A stretch of DNA of 16,113 nucleotides from Alphaproteobacteria bacterium (GTDB taxonomy: Bacteria > Pseudomonadota > Alphaproteobacteria > UBA7887): positions 1 through 16,113 of the forward strand of contig JANQOH010000245.1 in assembly GCA_028289725.1 (NCBI GenBank), read 5' to 3'. Below, one piece after another: positions 14,569 to 16,113 of the stretch. Within the stretch, counting starts at the first letter, position 1; every line of letters starts with the position of its first letter. Under the pieces are notes generated by a model. It worked only from the letters and a program-made list of their open reading frames with translations. It did no database searches and was not told where the DNA came from. Position numbers and translations under genes: made by a program.

Positions 14569-15171
14569 TCAACCACCAGCGGCTTCGATTCGCTCCGTCA
14601 GTTCCTCTTCCGACGGAACGCCGCTGATATATTCGCCGTCAATGAGAAATGTCGGCGTCGACTGGATTTCATGGTTATCGATGCCATCTTTGCGCGCTTC
14701 GATGATCGCCGTCTGAAGCGATTCGTTGGCCATGCACGCATCGAAATTTGCGCCGCTCATACCGGCTTGTTTGGCGAGTTTCTTCAAGGCCGCTTTCGAA
14801 TCTTCCTCGAACGCCCATGTGCGTTGCCGCTCAAAAATCAGATCAAGGTACGCGAAATAGCGATCGGGTCCGGCGCAGTGCGCCAACATGGCACCCCAGA
14901 GCGCCGGCGCATTCAGCGGGAAATCCCGAAATTCGAGTTTGGCGCGTCCCGTCTCAATAAAATTCTCCTTAAGCCATGCCATGCGCTCGGTGTGGAAGCT
15001 CGCGCAGTGCGGACAACTCATTGATGCGAATTCAAGGATCGTGACAGGCGCGTTCGGATCTCCAAGGACTTTAGGTGTCGCATTGATCGACCCATCGTCT
15101 TCGGCATGAGCGACCGGCGCCCAAATTAGCAATGCGGCGAATGCGATGATGGTGGCGCGAATACGAGACAT
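14569..15171 (-). CDS. Exported DsbA-like thiol-disulfide oxidoreductase
   Basis: Periplasmic thioredoxin-fold protein of 200 aa. It has a clear signal peptide (MSRIRATIIAFAALLIWAPV, cleavage after AHA at 23), then VLGDPNAPVTILEFASMSC and the active site C53-P-H-C56, the same dipeptide as E. coli DsbA. The helical insert follows, and the cis-proline P173 lies in STPTFLIDG. Two further cysteines, C99 and C146, could form a second disulfide or serve as partner sites. The ATG at 15171 was chosen because the reading frame stays open upstream to 15552 only across the dciA gene. It lies 85 bases after dciA and 150 before smc. No DsbB is nearby, so oxidase versus reductase or isomerase role is open. 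Confidence 0.92.
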   Translation of the reverse strand: MSRIRATIIAFAALLIWAPVAHAEDDGSINATPKVLGDPNAPVTILEFASMSCPHCASFHTERMAWLKENFIETGRAKLEFRDFPLNAPALWGAMLAHCAGPDRYFAYLDLIFERQRTWAFEEDSKAALKKLAKQAGMSGANFDACMANESLQTAIIEARKDGIDNHEIQSTPTFLIDGEYISGVPSEEELTERIEAAGG

Positions 15172-15256
15172 GGCGATACTCTTTGCTATGGCGAAACGAA
15201 TAATTTGCTGTCTTGCTCGGGATAGATAAGCAGAGCGGGCGGTGGACACAAGGCAA

Positions 15257-15724
15257 TCACTTGTCTTCCCCGGTTTGTTCGACCCGCGCGCCCAGCCGCA
15301 GCAAGGCCTGGCGCAAGCCTGGATCCGGCAGGTCGGCGAGCTTGGAATCCAGCGATGGCGAGGGCAGGGGCGCGGCTTCAGGCTCGGCACCACGTCTTGG
15401 CGACCGTTTTGGAACGAGACCCTGGCGAATAGCGAGGCGTTTGACCGCGCGAAAGCCGAAATAGGTCGCAATTCGATCGAGAATTTGCGGCTCGATGTGC
15501 TGAATCGCCACGGCGACCGACCCGTGCGCCCGCACCGCCAGGATGCCATCACGGCTCAGTTCGAGGGCCACACACTGCCCAGCCAGTTCTTCGCCGACAA
15601 TCTCGGGCCAATCGGTGAGCACGGCGGCTTGGTGAAAGCCGCGGTCCGCGAACGCCTTTCGCGTCAGACCCGGTATGAGGCGCGCCAGCGCCCGTCCGCC
15701 AAATGATTGACTGCCCGTTGCCAC
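15257..15724 (-). CDS. dciA: DUF721 / DciA family helicase-loading protein
   Basis: A 155-aa protein of the DUF721 family, now known as DciA, which helps load the replicative helicase DnaB in bacteria without DnaC. The conserved core is at about 35-100: TDWPEIVGEELAGQC, LSRDGILAVRAHGSVAVAIQ and the stretch near IEPQILDRIATYFGFRAVKRL. The second half is a Pro/Ser/Ala-rich linker and a C-terminal helix (LDSKLADLPDPGLRQALLRL). The GTG start has AGGA only two bases away and GGGAGG thirteen bases away, both poor spacings, so the exact start is uncertain. It is divergent from mutY (45-base gap) and upstream of the dsbA-like gene, an order common in alphaproteobacteria. Confidence 0.85.
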   Translation of the reverse strand: MATGSQSFGGRALARLIPGLTRKAFADRGFHQAAVLTDWPEIVGEELAGQCVALELSRDGILAVRAHGSVAVAIQHIEPQILDRIATYFGFRAVKRLAIRQGLVPKRSPRRGAEPEAAPLPSPSLDSKLADLPDPGLRQALLRLGARVEQTGEDK

Positions 15725-15769
15725 GGTCCTGCGACATCCTCCCTGTCCAAGGCGCGCTTACAAAGTATC

Positions 15770-16113
15770 ATGAACGCGAAGTTTGCCTCTAATGTCGATC
15801 AAGCTGGCATGTCGAAAAAATCCGCGGCGAGTGAAACGCCGAGCCAACTGATTCTCGCTTGGTACGATGCGCATCGGCGCGACTTGCCGTGGCGGGCGCC
15901 GCCCGGAAAATTCGCCGACCCTTACCGGGTTTGGCTGAGCGAAGTGATGCTCCAGCAAACCACGGTCGCCGCCGTGAAACCCTATTTTGAACGGTTCTTG
16001 GCGCGATGGCCGACCGTTGCCGCGCTGGCAGAGGCCGATATGGCGGACGTGCTCGCCGCCTGGGCGGGCCTCGGTTACTACGCACGTGCGCGCAATCTGC
16101 ACAAATGTGCGCA
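15770..16113 (+). CDS. mutY: A/G-specific adenine glycosylase (3' end outside window)
   Basis: Base-excision repair enzyme that removes adenine mispaired with 8-oxoguanine. The reading frame runs open to the window end, giving the first 114 residues. Family signatures are QLILAWYDAHRRDLPWRAP, then DPYRVWLSEVMLQQTTVAAV with catalytic E58 (counterpart of E. coli Glu37), then YFERFLARWPTVAALA and AWAGLGYYARARNLH, part of the helix-hairpin-helix approach. The catalytic Asp, iron-sulfur cluster and C-terminal NUDIX-like domain would lie beyond the window. Two starts are possible, ATG at 15770 and ATG at 15809. Neither has a clear Shine-Dalgarno sequence, and the residues between them are not conserved-looking. 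It is divergent from dciA. Confidence 0.95.
   Translation, partial: MNAKFASNVDQAGMSKKSAASETPSQLILAWYDAHRRDLPWRAPPGKFADPYRVWLSEVMLQQTTVAAVKPYFERFLARWPTVAALAEADMADVLAAWAGLGYYARARNLHKCA

Noticed and set aside
15200..15254. Possible dsbA-like gene promoter (TTGTGT, 17 bases, TATCTA on the minus strand)
   Set aside because: The spacing is right but each box matches the consensus at only three positions, not enough to separate it from chance.
15172..15552. N-terminal extension of the DsbA-like frame up to 15552
   Set aside because: The frame stays open by chance across dciA. The signal peptide begins at 15171 and the extension has no recognisable sequence.

Overview
The window looks like a chromosomal core region of a GC-rich alphaproteobacterium, plausibly of the Rhodospirillales type. 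The grounds are gene content and order: a split glycine dehydrogenase (gcvPA + gcvPB), an F0 operon separate from F1 that carries both b and b' stalk genes, and the order mutY / dciA (DUF721) / dsbA-like / smc. This placement comes from family knowledge; no database search was possible. I see no insertion sequence, phage gene, CRISPR array, tRNA or rRNA.

Layout. 1-210: leader with a tandem glycine riboswitch whose first aptamer is cut by the window edge. 211-4778 (+): gcvT, gcvH, gcvPA, gcvPB, the glycine cleavage system (the L-protein is not here). 4785-5501 (+): a secreted DUF3047 protein trailing the gcv operon. 5522-5551: a perfect 12-bp-stem hairpin between convergent genes. 5562-6044 (-): an exported protein with four EF-hands. 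6215-8352 (+): an OmpR-type response regulator and a sensor kinase with overlapping ends, divergent from the EF-hand gene. 8374-10777 (-): atpI-atpB-atpE-atpF'-atpF, with a near-consensus promoter at 10823-10851. 10918-14418 (-): smc, with its own promoter at 14466-14494. 14569-15171 (-): an exported DsbA-like oxidoreductase. 15257-15724 (-): dciA. 15770-16113 (+): the 5' part of mutY, cut by the window end.

How the genes work together. Glycine binding to the leader should control T, H and P protein synthesis. The F0 genes build the membrane proton channel and the peripheral stalk. smc, dciA and mutY act in chromosome organisation, replication start and repair. The most interesting part is 5562-8352: the kinase has a very acidic periplasmic segment that includes an R-E-x-x-E sequence, its divergent neighbour is an exported EF-hand protein with a similar Asp/His/Arg-rich tail, and a 10-bp-period direct repeat of the kind OmpR-family regulators bind lies between them. 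I infer a divalent-cation (Ca2+ or Fe2+) sensing module. That is a hypothesis, not an established function.

Many starts are not ATG: gcvT, atpE, atpI and dciA use GTG; the DUF3047 gene and smc use TTG. No gap between genes exceeds about 210 bases.
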